Of a stretch of DNA of 64,000 nucleotides, positions 31,065 to 40,238 are shown in pieces. The position numbers were made by a program, and so were the translations under genes. How positions within the stretch are numbered: the first letter of the stretch is position 1; each line of letters opens with the position of its first letter. Below the pieces are notes generated by a model. That model was not told the DNA's origin, ran no database searches, and was given only the letters and a program-made list of their open reading frames with translations. Source of the DNA: Rhodopseudomonas palustris. GTDB taxonomy: Bacteria > Pseudomonadota > Alphaproteobacteria > Rhizobiales > Xanthobacteraceae. The stretch is from assembly GCF_013415845.1 (NCBI RefSeq), contig NZ_CP058907.1, positions 3,410,001 through 3,474,000 on the forward strand, in the 5' to 3' direction.

Positions 31065-33410
31065 GTGAGCAAGCCGCGCGACGCGAAGTTTCCGGACAAG
31101 GCCACTCTGCTCGCCTTCATCCGCGCCCACCCCGGCAAAGTCGGGACCCGGGAGATCGCGCGCGAATACGGCCTGAAGAATGCCGATCGCGCCGAACTGA
31201 AGCGGATGCTGCGCGAACTCGCCGACGGCGGCAGTATTCGCAAGAGCGGCCGCCGCAAAGTGTCGGAGCCGGCCACGCTGCCGCCGACCCTGCTGGCGGA
31301 CATCGTCTCGCGCGATGCCGACGGCGAGCTGATCGCCACTCCGTCCGAGTGGGACGAGCAGGACGGCGACGCCCCTAAGATCCTCATTCATACGCCACGC
31401 CGGATCAAGCCCGGCACCGCAGCCGGCGTCGGTGATCGCGCGCTGCTGCATGTCGAAGCCGCAGACTCACGCGAGGCCGGCCCCGCTTATGTCGGCCGGG
31501 TCATCCGTGTGCTCGAACGCGGCAAGGCGCGTATCCTTGGTATCTTCCGCGCGCTGCCGCAGGGCGGCGGCCGGATGGTGCCAGTCGACAAGAAGCAGGC
31601 CGGGCGTGAACTCAACATCGCGGCGCATGATGCCGGAGGGGCCCAGGACGGTGACCTTGTCAGCGTCGATCTGATCAGAACCCGCAGCTTCGGCCTCGCC
31701 TCCGGCCGGGTGAAGGAACGGCTCGGCTCGCTCGCCAGCGAAAAGGCGATCAGCCTGATCGCGATCCACACCCACGACATTCCGCAGGATTTCTCCTCGG
31801 CCGCAATCAGCGAGTCCGAAGCCGCACAGCCGGCAACGCTATCCGGCCGTGAAGACTGGCGCGAGCTACCGCTGGTGACGATCGATCCGCCGGACGCCAA
31901 GGACCACGACGACGCCGTCCATGCCGCGCCTGATCCTGATCCGAACAACAAAGGCGGCGCGATCCTGCACGTCGCGATCGCCGACGTCGCCTACTACGTG
32001 CGCCCCGGCTCGGCGCTCGATCGCGACGCGCTGCGCCGCGGCAATTCAGTGTACTTCCCCGACCGCGTCGTGCCGATGCTGCCGGAACGGATCTCCAACG
32101 ATCTGTGTTCGCTGAAACCAGGTCAGCCCCGCGGCGCCCTCGCCGTCCGCATGGTGATCGACGCGCAAGGGCGCAAGCGCTCGCATTCATTCCACCGCGT
32201 GCTGATGCGTTCGGCCGCGAAGCTGAGCTACGCGCAGGCCCAGGCCGCGATCGACGGCAAGCCCGACGACGTCACCGGCCCGCTGCTCGAGACCATCCTG
32301 AAGCCGCTGTACGGCGCCTATGCGGTGGTCAAGCGCGGCCGCGACGAGCGCGATCCGCTCGACCTCGATCTACCCGAGCGCAAGATCATTCTGAAGCCGG
32401 ACGGCACCGTCGACCGTGTGATCGTCCCGGAACGGCTCGATGCGCACCGGCTGATCGAGGAGTTCATGATCCTCGCCAACGTCGCCGCCGCCGAGATGCT
32501 GGAGAAGAAGGCGCTGCCGCTGATCTACCGGGTGCACGACGAGCCTAGCGTCGAGAAGGTCCACAACCTCGTCGACTTCCTGAAGACGCTCGATCTGTCG
32601 TTCGCCAAAGGCGGCGCGCTGCGGCCGGCGCAGTTCAACCGCATCCTGGCGATGGTCAAAGGCGAAGACTCCGAGCCGCTGGTGAACGAGGTGGTGTTGC
32701 GCTCGCAGGCGCAAGCCGAATACAGCTCCGAGAACTACGGCCATTTCGGCCTCAATCTGCGGCGCTACGCGCATTTCACCTCGCCGATCCGCCGCTACGC
32801 CGACCTCGTGGTCCACCGCGCACTGATCCGCGCGCTCGATCTCGGCGACGGCGCGCTGCCGTCGAGCGAGACCACCGAGACGCTGGCGGAAGTGGCTGCC
32901 CAGATCTCGCTCACCGAGCGGCGCGCGATGAAGGCCGAGCGCGAGACCGTCGACCGGCTGATCGCGCATCATCTTGCCGACCGGATCGGCGCTACGTTCC
33001 AGGGCCGCGTCTCGGGCGTCACCAAGGCCGGCCTGTTCGTCAAGCTGAGCGACACCGGCGCCGATGGACTGATCCCGATCCGTTCGCTGGGCGACGAATA
33101 TTACAACTACGACGAAACCCGCCACGCGCTCATCGGCTCGCGCAGCGGGGCCATGCACCGGCTGGGGGATGTCGTCGACGTCAAGCTGGTGGAAGCTGCA
33201 CCCGTCGCCGGCGCGCTTCGGTTCGAACTGATCGGCAACGCCAACGTTGAATTCACGCACCGCAAGACTGCACGCAAGACCAAGGGGACGAGCAAGACCA
33301 AGCTGAAAACCGAGAGCGGCAAGTCGGCGCGCGCCAAGCCCGGACGGGCGAAGGCGCGGAAAGCGGCGAAGCCGAAACAAAAAACCAAATCCGGGAGAGG
33401 AAAACGCTGA
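31065..33410 (+). CDS. rnr: Ribonuclease R
   Basis: RNase R degrades structured RNA 3' to 5'. The 781-residue product has the N-terminal winged-helix (ATLLAFIRAHPGKVGTREIAREYGL), cold-shock domains, the RNB catalytic core with TIDPPDAKDHDDAVHA (metal-binding aspartates) and HFTSPIRRYADLVVHR, an S1 domain (FQGRVSGVTKAGLFVKLSDTG), and a basic lysine-rich tail. The start is GTG at 31065. It is in the topA transcript and its stop overlaps the next gene. Confidence 0.97.
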   Translation: MSKPRDAKFPDKATLLAFIRAHPGKVGTREIAREYGLKNADRAELKRMLRELADGGSIRKSGRRKVSEPATLPPTLLADIVSRDADGELIATPSEWDEQDGDAPKILIHTPRRIKPGTAAGVGDRALLHVEAADSREAGPAYVGRVIRVLERGKARILGIFRALPQGGGRMVPVDKKQAGRELNIAAHDAGGAQDGDLVSVDLIRTRSFGLASGRVKERLGSLASEKAISLIAIHTHDIPQDFSSAAISESEAAQPATLSGREDWRELPLVTIDPPDAKDHDDAVHAAPDPDPNNKGGAILHVAIADVAYYVRPGSALDRDALRRGNSVYFPDRVVPMLPERISNDLCSLKPGQPRGALAVRMVIDAQGRKRSHSFHRVLMRSAAKLSYAQAQAAIDGKPDDVTGPLLETILKPLYGAYAVVKRGRDERDPLDLDLPERKIILKPDGTVDRVIVPERLDAHRLIEEFMILANVAAAEMLEKKALPLIYRVHDEPSVEKVHNLVDFLKTLDLSFAKGGALRPAQFNRILAMVKGEDSEPLVNEVVLRSQAQAEYSSENYGHFGLNLRRYAHFTSPIRRYADLVVHRALIRALDLGDGALPSSETTETLAEVAAQISLTERRAMKAERETVDRLIAHHLADRIGATFQGRVSGVTKAGLFVKLSDTGADGLIPIRSLGDEYYNYDETRHALIGSRSGAMHRLGDVVDVKLVEAAPVAGALRFELIGNANVEFTHRKTARKTKGTSKTKLKTESGKSARAKPGRAKARKAAKPKQKTKSGRGKR

Positions 33411-33838
33411 TGACCACGCTGTCACGCGAGCCGATCGTCTGGCCTCCGCAATCCGCCCCGTCGCAGCAGCGCAACGTCTGGCAGGCGATGTGGCGTGGCT
33501 TCCGCGGCCGCTGCCCGAACTGCGGCGAAGGCCGGATATTTCGCGCGTTCCTCAAGACCGCCGACCGCTGCGACCAGTGCGGCCAGGACTTCACCGGCCA
33601 TCGCGCCGACGACCTCCCCGCTTATCTCGTGATCGTCATCGTCGGCCATATCGTGGTGCCGATCGCGCTGTCGATCGAGACGCATTACGCGCCGCCGGTG
33701 GAATTGCAGCTCGCGATCTACCTGCCTTTCACCCTGCTGGCTTCGCTGCTATTGCTGCAGCCGGTCAAAGGCGCCGTCGTCGGATTGCAATGGGCATTCC
33801 GGATGCACGGCTTCGACGAGACCAACCCGGACCACTGA
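33410..33838 (+). CDS. DUF983 membrane protein with zinc-ribbon
   Basis: The 142-residue product has a cytosolic RGFRGRCPNCGEGRIF...CDQCGQDF four-cysteine zinc-ribbon and two membrane helices (AYLVIVIVGHIVVPIAL and LAIYLPFTLLASLLLL). This is the DUF983 architecture; members are often found by rnr in alphaproteobacteria and have no established function. The ATG overlaps the last base of the rnr stop (TGATG), so translation is coupled. Confidence 0.9.
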   Translation: MTTLSREPIVWPPQSAPSQQRNVWQAMWRGFRGRCPNCGEGRIFRAFLKTADRCDQCGQDFTGHRADDLPAYLVIVIVGHIVVPIALSIETHYAPPVELQLAIYLPFTLLASLLLLQPVKGAVVGLQWAFRMHGFDETNPDH

Positions 33839-33907
33839 CGGCGCGATTTCCCCGCGGCGTCACAACAACAAACAACAACACCAACAAGAAACGACAACGG
33901 GAGCGAC

Positions 33908-34663
33908 ATGACCGAATCCGCGACACAGACCGAGCCGAAGGTCGAGCAGGATCACCAGGAACCCAGCCACCACCCCTATTTCCGTCCGAAAGACGCAGCG
34001 ACTCTGATCCTCGTCGATCGCAGCGGCGCGACGCCGAAGGTGCTGGTCGGCAAGCGCCACGACAACGTCGTGTTCATGCCCGGCAAGTTCGTGTTTCCCG
34101 GCGGCCGCGTCGACAAGAGCGACGTCCGCGTCCCGGTCGCGGCCCCGATCCCGCCGGAGCTCGAAGCCAATCTGCTCAAGGGCAGCCCGAAGACCACGCC
34201 GTCCCGCGCCCGCGCGCTGGCGATCGCTGCGATCCGCGAGGCCTGCGAAGAAACCGGGCTGTGCCTCGGCTGCAAGACCGACGCCAAGGCGAAGCTGGAC
34301 GGTCCGTGGCAGCCGTTCGTTGAAGCCGGCCTGCTGCCCGATCCGTCCGGCCTGTTCCTGATCGCGCGCGCGATCACCCCGCCCGGCCGCATCAAGCGGT
34401 TCGACACGCGCTTCTTCACCGCAGATGCCTCGGCGATCGCGCACCGCGTCGAGGGCGTGGTGCACGCCGATGCCGAACTGGTCGAACTGGTATGGGTCGA
34501 GCTCGGCTCCAAGCCGCTCGCCGATCTGCATCCGATGACGAAGAATGTGCTCGGCGAACTCGACCGCCGGCTCGCTACCGGGCCGCTGCGCCACGACGCG
34601 CCGGTGCCGCTCTTCCATTTCTATGGCGGCAAGATGCAGAAGGACATGCTGCCGGGCGGCTGA
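33908..34663 (+). CDS. NUDIX hydrolase with expanded Nudix box
   Basis: The 251-residue product has the NUDIX helix REACEETGL and an upstream GKFVFPGGRVD strand-loop, but the two parts are separated by about 40 residues rich in alanine and proline, so the usual GX5E spacing is lost. This resembles the long NUDT19-like type of CoA or nucleoside-diphosphate-linked pyrophosphatases, yet the substrate is unknown. The metal-binding REACEETG glutamates are kept. It follows DUF983 by 69 bases, and the ATG at 33908 has a CGGGAG site. Confidence 0.85.
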   Translation: MTESATQTEPKVEQDHQEPSHHPYFRPKDAATLILVDRSGATPKVLVGKRHDNVVFMPGKFVFPGGRVDKSDVRVPVAAPIPPELEANLLKGSPKTTPSRARALAIAAIREACEETGLCLGCKTDAKAKLDGPWQPFVEAGLLPDPSGLFLIARAITPPGRIKRFDTRFFTADASAIAHRVEGVVHADAELVELVWVELGSKPLADLHPMTKNVLGELDRRLATGPLRHDAPVPLFHFYGGKMQKDMLPGG

Positions 34664-34680
34664 GCGCCCGGCCTGCGTTT
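34651..34680 (+). terminator. Hairpin over the NUDIX gene stop
   Basis: An 8-base perfect stem (GCCGGGCG with CGCCCGGC) spans the last codons and stop of the NUDIX gene and precedes a short T tract. It lies between convergent genes (NUDIX and MFS). Confidence 0.4.
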
Positions 34681-34697
34681 GCACGAGCAAGCTCGAA

Positions 34698-35945
34698 CTA
34701 ACGGCGGGACCAACGCGCCGTCAGTTCGAGTAGCAAGGCGATTGCCGCCAGCGCGCCGCCATAGAGGCTGACCACCGTCCAGCCGCCGTGCGCCCAGGCG
34801 AAGGCCGCGCCGGCAGAACCGACCGATCCGCCGATGAACATCCCGGTCATGAACACGGTGTTGAGGCGGTTTCGCGCTTCCGGCACCAACGCGTAGACGA
34901 TGTGCTGGTTGGAGATCAGCGCGCTCTGCAGACCGAAATCCAGCACCACGACGCCGATCAGCAGTCCAACGACGCTGCCCCACAGACCGAACAACACCCA
35001 CGACGCCAACACCAGCGCCGCGCCGATCGCGATCACTGGTCCCGGCCCACTTCGGTCAGCGATCCGGCCGGAGATCGGCGCCGCCAACACCCCAACCACG
35101 CCGACCAGGCCGAACAGGCCCGCCGCCTCGGCCCCAAGCCCGAACTTCGGCTCCTGCAGATGCAGCGCCAGCACCGTCCAGAACACGCTGAACGAGGCGA
35201 ACAGCGCCGCCTGCACAGCAGTCCCCCGCCGGAGATCCGGCTGCTGGCGCCACAGCGACGCCAGCGACTTCAGCGCGGCACCATAGCTGATATCGAGGTG
35301 ACCGTGATGGCGCGGCAGCAGCCACGCCATCAGCGCGGCGGCCGCGAGCGCCGCCGGCACCGCCAGCCAGAACATCTCGCGCCAGCCGAGATGGCCGGCA
35401 ACAAAGCCGGCCACCGTCCGGCTGAGCAGGATGCCGCACAACAGCCCGGCCATCACCAGGCCGATGGTCTTGCCGCGCCGCTCCGGTGCCGCCAGCGCGG
35501 CCGCGAACGGCACCACCTGCTGCGCCACGGTCGCGCAGGCGCCGAGCGCCAGCGACGCGGCAATGATCAGCCAGGCCGACGGCGCCAGCGCCACCAGCGC
35601 GGCCGCGACCGCCAGCAGCACGAACTGGCCGGCAATCAGCCGCCGCCGGTCGGTCAGGTCGCCGAGTGGCACCAGCAGGAATAGACCGACCGCGTAGCCG
35701 AGCTGAGTCGCCGTCGGGATCATCCCGGTCAGCGCCGGATTGCCGAGGTCACGCTCGATCACCCCCAGCATCGGCTGGTTGTAGTAGATATTGGCAACGC
35801 TAATGCCCGCGGCCGCCGCCATCGCCAGCGTCAGCCCGGCGCCCATTGCGGGCCCCGGCACCGAGGCGCCACCCGGGCCGGGCTTCGGCGGCGGTTCGGA
35901 TCGAGATTCTTCCGCGACGCGCAGGGCCGGCTCGCTGACGCTCAT
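34698..35945 (-). CDS. MFS transporter, drug/arabinose exporter-like
   Basis: The 415-residue product has twelve predicted membrane helices. The opening [23 protein letters not shown] and GVIERDLG are typical of the AraJ/DHA1-like exporters, and the loop motif [14 protein letters not shown] is present. The ATG at 35945 ([10 protein letters not shown]) follows the usual start; the frame extends further upstream without a convincing site. It faces the NUDIX gene and is divergent from rpmG. The substrate is unknown. The presence of this gene inside the otherwise core block suggests a later insertion. Confidence 0.87.
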   Translation of the reverse strand: MSVSEPALRVAEESRSEPPPKPGPGGASVPGPAMGAGLTLAMAAAAGISVANIYYNQPMLGVIERDLGNPALTGMIPTATQLGYAVGLFLLVPLGDLTDRRRLIAGQFVLLAVAAALVALAPSAWLIIAASLALGACATVAQQVVPFAAALAAPERRGKTIGLVMAGLLCGILLSRTVAGFVAGHLGWREMFWLAVPAALAAAALMAWLLPRHHGHLDISYGAALKSLASLWRQQPDLRRGTAVQAALFASFSVFWTVLALHLQEPKFGLGAEAAGLFGLVGVVGVLAAPISGRIADRSGPGPVIAIGAALVLASWVLFGLWGSVVGLLIGVVVLDFGLQSALISNQHIVYALVPEARNRLNTVFMTGMFIGGSVGSAGAAFAWAHGGWTVVSLYGGALAAIALLLELTARWSRR

Positions 35946-36242
35946 CTGGGGGCCTTTCGTGACAGAATCGGGGTCGGGCTTCCGAACATGGGTCGCAGCG
36001 GCCCGAAATCGAGGCCAGCTCCCGGAAGATCTGCGATGCGTGGAACGCTGTCTTGTCGGATTTGCCGGGATTTTGGCGGCATTCAGTGCGATTTTTCGGG
36101 CTTCGCAGCTATTTCGCCTTCTCGGCCCGGCGATTGGCGCCGAGAACCTTGACTTTCGGGCATTGGCGGCTAGTTTGCCGGCCAAACGCGGGTCCTGACG
36201 TTCGACCTCGCCTGTTTATTCCCAAATTCGAGGTTTGAGATC

Positions 36243-36410
36243 ATGGCCAAGGCGGTCACCATCAAGATCAAGCTCGTGTCGACGGCCGACACCGGTTTCT
36301 ATTACGTGACGAAGAAGAACTCGCGCACCATGACCGACAAGATGGTCAAGAAGAAGTACGACCCGGTCGCGCGCAAGCACGTCGAATTCAAGGAAGCCAA
36401 GATCAAGTAA
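36243..36410 (+). CDS. rpmG: 50S ribosomal protein L33
   Basis: The 55-residue product begins [20 protein letters not shown] and ends [11 protein letters not shown], with the usual YVTKKNSRT and KKYDPVARK of bacterial L33. No CxxC pairs are present, so it is the zinc-free (C-) type. The ATG at 36243 follows a weak AGGTTTGAGATC leader. A strong intrinsic terminator lies about 35 bases beyond the stop. Confidence 0.95.
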   Translation: MAKAVTIKIKLVSTADTGFYYVTKKNSRTMTDKMVKKKYDPVARKHVEFKEAKIK

Positions 36411-36443
36411 GCCGCTTTCGGCTGACTGACAGCATTCCTTCCG

Positions 36444-36470
36444 CGGGGCCTTCGGGCCCCGTTTCTATTT
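36444..36470 (+). terminator. Intrinsic terminator of rpmG
   Basis: The stem CGGGGCC / GGCCCCG closes a TTCG loop at 36444-36461 and is followed by TTTCTATTTT. This is a typical rho-independent terminator. Confidence 0.88.
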
Positions 36471-36507
36471 TGGGCAATGATCGGCAGCCCTCGCTCCGCC
36501 CACAGAC

Positions 36508-36620
36508 GTCATCGCCCGCGCAGGCGGGCGATGCCATATCCCAGAACCTCCGAGATAAACTGCAAAGCTACGGCATCCCAGATCCCCGCATTCGCGTGGA
36601 TGAACAGCAGTGGATAGACG
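36508..36620. repeat. Probable second-type palindromic intergenic repeat
   Basis: The segment has a CGCCCGC...GCGGGCG hairpin near 36513-36531 followed by a less perfect CCCCGC...GCGTGG hairpin near 36585-36600, and lies between the rpmG terminator and pleD. It looks like the GTCATCGCCCGC-type elements of these genomes. Only one copy is seen in this window, so the repeat status is an inference. Confidence 0.4.
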
Positions 36621-36625
36621 GAACG

Positions 36626-36644
36626 TCCCGCAGATACTGCGGGG
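36626..36644 (-). terminator. Hairpin just after the pleD stop
   Basis: A perfect 7-base stem CCCGCAG / CTGCGGG with a 3-base loop begins 4 bases after the pleD stop codon. The T tract is weak on the minus strand. Confidence 0.45.
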
Positions 36645-36647
36645 CTC

Positions 36648-38021
36648 TTACGCGGCCGCCGCGACCACCCGATTCCGGCCATCGTGTTTGGCGCGGTACA
36701 GCGCGGTGTCGGCGCGTTTCAGCAGGTCCGGAATCGGCTCGCCCTTGCGCTCCAGCGTCGACAGCCCGATCGAGATCGTGACTTCGATCCGGCGCGTGCC
36801 CTTTTCGATTGCGAACGGCTCACCGGCGATGGCGCGGCGGAGCCGCTCCGCCACCATCTGGGCGACGTGCAGATCGGTTTCCGGCATCACGATCACGAAC
36901 TCCTCGCCGCCGTAGCGGCAGGCGAGATCGATGCCGCGGATCGACTTCTTGATCCGCAGCGCAAACTCGCGCAGCACGTCATCGCCGGCATCGTGGCCGT
37001 AGCTGTCGTTGATCGACTTGAAGAAGTCGATGTCGAGGATCATCAGTGCCAGCGGCTTGCCGCGGGCGCAGGCCTGCTCGGCCAGCGTCGCCAGATGACT
37101 CTCCATGTAGCGCCGGTTATGCAGCCCGGTGAGGCCGTCGGTGATCGCCATCTCGATCGAATGCTGCACGTTGTCGCGCAGATGATCGGTGTAGCGGCGA
37201 CGCCGGATCTGAGTCCGCGCCCGCGCCATCAATTCGTTCTTGTCGACCGGCCGCAGCAGATAGTCGTTCACACCGATCTCGAGCCCGCGCAGCAGCCGCG
37301 CGTTGTTCTCGGCCTCGGCGATCGCGAGGATCGGCACATGCCGGGTGCGCTCCAGCGAGCGCGCCTGGCTACACAGCCGCAGGCCGTCGAAATTCTCCAG
37401 CCCGAGCGACACGATCAGCAGATCGTAATTGCCGTCAGCGGCGTGGAACAACGCTTCGGAAGGATTGGTCTCGACATCGACGTCGTGTTCGGCGCTGAGC
37501 AGCGGCGCCAGCCGCTCGTAGGACGACGGCCGGTCGTCGACCAGCAGAATGCGGCCGCCCTTGCCCTGATCGGCGACGGCTTCACGCTCCGGCGCCTGCA
37601 TGCCGATTTCGAGCGAGGTGATCGCCCGCATCCGCAGTTCGTCGGTCATCATCTTCAGCCGCGTCAGCGACCGCACCCGCGCGATCAGCACGACGTCGGA
37701 CACCGGCTTGGTGAGGAAATCGTCGGCACCGGCTTCAAGGCCGCGCACGCGATCAGCCGGGCTGTCGAGCGCCGTCACCATCACCACCGGGATGAAATGC
37801 GTCTTGGGATTCGACTTCAGCCGGCGACAGACTTCAAAGCCGTCCATGTCCGGCATCATCACGTCGAGCAGCACGATGTCGCATTCGGCGCGCTGGCAGA
37901 TCTCCAGCGCCTGAATGCCGTTCGACGCGGTGATGACGTCGAAATACTCGGCCGACAACCGGTCTTCGAGCAGCTTGACGTTCGCCGGGATGTCGTCGAC
38001 CACCAAGATACGCGCTGACAC
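36648..38021 (-). CDS. pleD: Diguanylate cyclase response regulator PleD
   Basis: PleD makes cyclic di-GMP at the cell pole and controls the swarmer-to-stalked change in Caulobacter. The 457-residue product has REC-REC-GGDEF architecture. The first REC has the phosphoacceptor Asp53 in LLDVMMPDMDG and the KPV lysine. The second REC is degenerate: where an Asp should be it reads LLIVSLGLENFDG, as in the adaptor domain of Caulobacter PleD. The catalytic GGEEF is at 371-375 with an RxxD inhibition site (RGID, 362-365) five residues before. It starts 10 bases after divK, as in other alphaproteobacteria. Confidence 0.95.
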   Translation of the reverse strand: MSARILVVDDIPANVKLLEDRLSAEYFDVITASNGIQALEICQRAECDIVLLDVMMPDMDGFEVCRRLKSNPKTHFIPVVMVTALDSPADRVRGLEAGADDFLTKPVSDVVLIARVRSLTRLKMMTDELRMRAITSLEIGMQAPEREAVADQGKGGRILLVDDRPSSYERLAPLLSAEHDVDVETNPSEALFHAADGNYDLLIVSLGLENFDGLRLCSQARSLERTRHVPILAIAEAENNARLLRGLEIGVNDYLLRPVDKNELMARARTQIRRRRYTDHLRDNVQHSIEMAITDGLTGLHNRRYMESHLATLAEQACARGKPLALMILDIDFFKSINDSYGHDAGDDVLREFALRIKKSIRGIDLACRYGGEEFVIVMPETDLHVAQMVAERLRRAIAGEPFAIEKGTRRIEVTISIGLSTLERKGEPIPDLLKRADTALYRAKHDGRNRVVAAAA

Positions 38022-38031
38022 GTCGCCACTC

Positions 38032-38397
38032 CTACCCGATGAACCGCCGGACAGTCTCGATGAACTTGCCGACCGAGATCGGCTTGGACAAATAGGCTTC
38101 GCAACCGCCTTCGCGGATTCGCTCCTCGTCGCCCTTCATCGCGAATGCGGTGACGGCTACCACTGGAATGTGACGGAGTTCGGCATCGTCCTTGATCCAG
38201 CGGGTGACTTCGAGCCCGGACACCTGGGGCAACTGGATGTCCATCAGGATCAGATCGGGGCGCAGCTTGCGAACCAGGTCGAGCGCCTCATATCCGTTGC
38301 TCGTTCCCGCCGTCTGGTAGCCATGGGCCTCCAGCAAGTCGCGAAAGAGCTTCATATTGAGCTCGTTGTCTTCGACGATCAGGACGGTTTTCGCCAT
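38032..38397 (-). CDS. divK: Cell-cycle response regulator DivK
   Basis: The 121-residue product is a single REC domain ([21 protein letters not shown]) with the phosphoacceptor Asp in [15 protein letters not shown] and the switch residues in [13 protein letters not shown] and the KPI lysine. DivK relays DivJ/PleC signals to control CtrA. The ATG at 38397 begins [11 protein letters not shown]. It forms an operon with pleD. It is divergent from the DUF3572 gene. Confidence 0.95.
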   Translation of the reverse strand: MAKTVLIVEDNELNMKLFRDLLEAHGYQTAGTSNGYEALDLVRKLRPDLILMDIQLPQVSGLEVTRWIKDDAELRHIPVVAVTAFAMKGDEERIREGGCEAYLSKPISVGKFIETVRRFIG

Positions 38398-38522
38398 CCC
38401 GCCCTCCACTACTCGCACTAAAATGCCCGGGCCGGCGGCCCGCGATCGTTCGACAAGCCGCAAGACTCGGGCATGATTGAATAAAATAGAGATGAGAAGT
38501 TACGGAAAGGCAAACACAACCG

Positions 38523-38822
38523 ATGCGAAAGCGGCTTCAAGATCCCCGCCAAGCGGCTGAAATCGTGGCGATTCAAGCGTTGTCCTTCATCGCCGGCGAT
38601 CCCGAGCGGCTCGGCCTTTTCCTGGCCGAGACCGGCATTGGACCCGAGACGCTGCGCAGTTCGGCTGCCGATCCGCAGTTCCTGATCAGCGTGCTGAACT
38701 TCGTGCTGCGCGACGACGCCACCGCAAAAGCCTTCGCCGACTCGGTTCAGCTCCACCCCACCAACGTCGCAGCAGCGCTTCAGGTCCTGGAAGACAAGCG
38801 ATGGGAGCATGACACGCCGTGA
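38523..38822 (+). CDS. DUF3572 protein
   Basis: The 99-residue product has the DUF3572 pattern AAEIVAIQALSFIAGDPERLGLFLAETGIGPETLR and LISVLNFVLRDD. No function is known. It is conserved beside divK and dinB. Its stop overlaps the dinB GTG (GTGA), giving coupling. Confidence 0.9.
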   Translation: MRKRLQDPRQAAEIVAIQALSFIAGDPERLGLFLAETGIGPETLRSSAADPQFLISVLNFVLRDDATAKAFADSVQLHPTNVAAALQVLEDKRWEHDTP

Positions 38823-40114
38823 GCGGCGACGACCCGGGCCAACGGACGCCCCCCGGCTTCTGCCGGGACTGCCTCGCCGACCAGCGTGCCGAGGCGCGGC
38901 GCTGCGCGGCCTGCGGCTCGCCGCGCCTGCTGCGGCACCGGTCGCTCGGGACTCTGTCGCTCGCCCATATCGACTGTGACGCGTTCTATGCGACGGTCGA
39001 GAAGCGCGACAATCCGGCCCTCGCCGACAAGCCGGTGATCGTCGGCGGCGGCAAGCGCGGCGTGGTGTCGGCGGCCTGCTACATCGCCCGCACGTTCGGG
39101 GTGCGCTCGGCAATGCCGATGTTCAAGGCGCTGGCGCTGTGCCCGTCGGCGACCGTGGTGCGGCCAGACATGGCGAAGTACGTCCGGGTCGGGCGCGAGG
39201 TGCGGCAGGCGATGCGCGCGCTGACGCCGCTGGTCGAGCCGCTGTCGATCGACGAAGCATTCCTCGATCTGGCCGGCACCGAGCGGATGCACGGCATGAT
39301 CCCGGCCAAGGTGCTGGCAAAATTCGTCCGTGAGGTCGAGCGCGACATCGGCGTCACCGCGTCGGTCGGACTGTCGTGCAACAAGTTCCTGGCCAAGATC
39401 GCATCCGATCTCGACAAACCGCGCGGCTTCGCCGCACTCGATCAGGACGAAGCCCGCGAGATGCTGGCGCCTCGGCCGGTCGGCTTCATCTTCGGCGTCG
39501 GTCCGGCGACGGCATCGCGGCTGGCAAGCCGCGGCTTCCGCACCATCGCCGACCTGCAGCGCGCCGACGAGATCGAGATGATGCGGCAGTTCGGCGACGA
39601 AGGACGGCGGCTGTGGCGACTAGCGCGCGGCATTGACGACCGCAAGGTAGTGCCCGATCGCGGCGCCAAATCGATCTCCAACGAGACCACCTTCGAGAAC
39701 GACATTCGCGACCTCGCGACGCTGGAAAAGATCTTGTGGCGGCTGTCGGAGAAGGTGTCGTCGCGGCTGAAAAGCGCCGCCCTCTCCGGCTCGACCATCA
39801 CCTTGAAACTGAAGACCGCCGACTTCCGCCAGCGGACCCGGGCGCAGACCATCCATGCGCCGACCCAGATGGCGAACCGGATCTTCTCGGTGTCGCGTGA
39901 GATGCTCAGCAAGGAAGTCGATGGCACGGCATTCCGGCTGATCGGCACCGGCGTCAGCGCTCTCACCGAGCAAACCGGCCCGACCGAAGACGATATGCTC
40001 GACCGCCGCTCAGCCCACGCCGAACGCGCAATCGACGATCTGCGCAAGAAGTTCGGCGACGCCGCCGTGATCCGCGGCATCGCGTTCGATCGGGCGCAGA
40101 AGCCGCAGGGATGA
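38819..40114 (+). CDS. dinB: DNA polymerase IV (Y-family) with N-terminal Cys4 extension
   Basis: The 431-residue product is a translesion polymerase. The palm and fingers carry AHIDCDAFYATVEKRDNP with the first catalytic Asp, the SIDEAFLDL acidic pair and VGLSCNKFLAKIASDLDKP. Before the polymerase there is an unusual 40-residue extension with Cys15, Cys18, Cys29 and Cys32 (CRDC...CAAC), which looks like a zinc ribbon. The C-terminal little-finger domain follows. The GTG start overlaps the DUF3572 stop. No lexA box is evident in the short region I can check. Such an extension occurs in alphaproteobacterial DinB as far as I recall. Confidence 0.95.
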   Translation: MSGDDPGQRTPPGFCRDCLADQRAEARRCAACGSPRLLRHRSLGTLSLAHIDCDAFYATVEKRDNPALADKPVIVGGGKRGVVSAACYIARTFGVRSAMPMFKALALCPSATVVRPDMAKYVRVGREVRQAMRALTPLVEPLSIDEAFLDLAGTERMHGMIPAKVLAKFVREVERDIGVTASVGLSCNKFLAKIASDLDKPRGFAALDQDEAREMLAPRPVGFIFGVGPATASRLASRGFRTIADLQRADEIEMMRQFGDEGRRLWRLARGIDDRKVVPDRGAKSISNETTFENDIRDLATLEKILWRLSEKVSSRLKSAALSGSTITLKLKTADFRQRTRAQTIHAPTQMANRIFSVSREMLSKEVDGTAFRLIGTGVSALTEQTGPTEDDMLDRRSAHAERAIDDLRKKFGDAAVIRGIAFDRAQKPQG

Positions 40115-40134
40115 CAGCGATCGATCCGAGGGAT

Positions 40135-40223
40135 CGTCATTGCGAGCGAAGCGAAGCAATCCAGCAGCTCCAAGCGCTGCTCAACGCTCGATTGCTTCGC
40201 CGCGTTGCTCCTCGCAATGACGG
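40135..40223. repeat. Palindromic intergenic repeat, copy 3
   Basis: An 89-base imperfect palindrome begins CGTCATTGCGAGCGAAGCGA and ends CTCCTCGCAATGACGG. It lies between the convergent dinB and eipB genes, in keeping with a role at gene ends. The first 26 bases match copy 2 nearly perfectly. Confidence 0.82.
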
Positions 40224-40238
40224 AGTGCGAGGGCCTTG

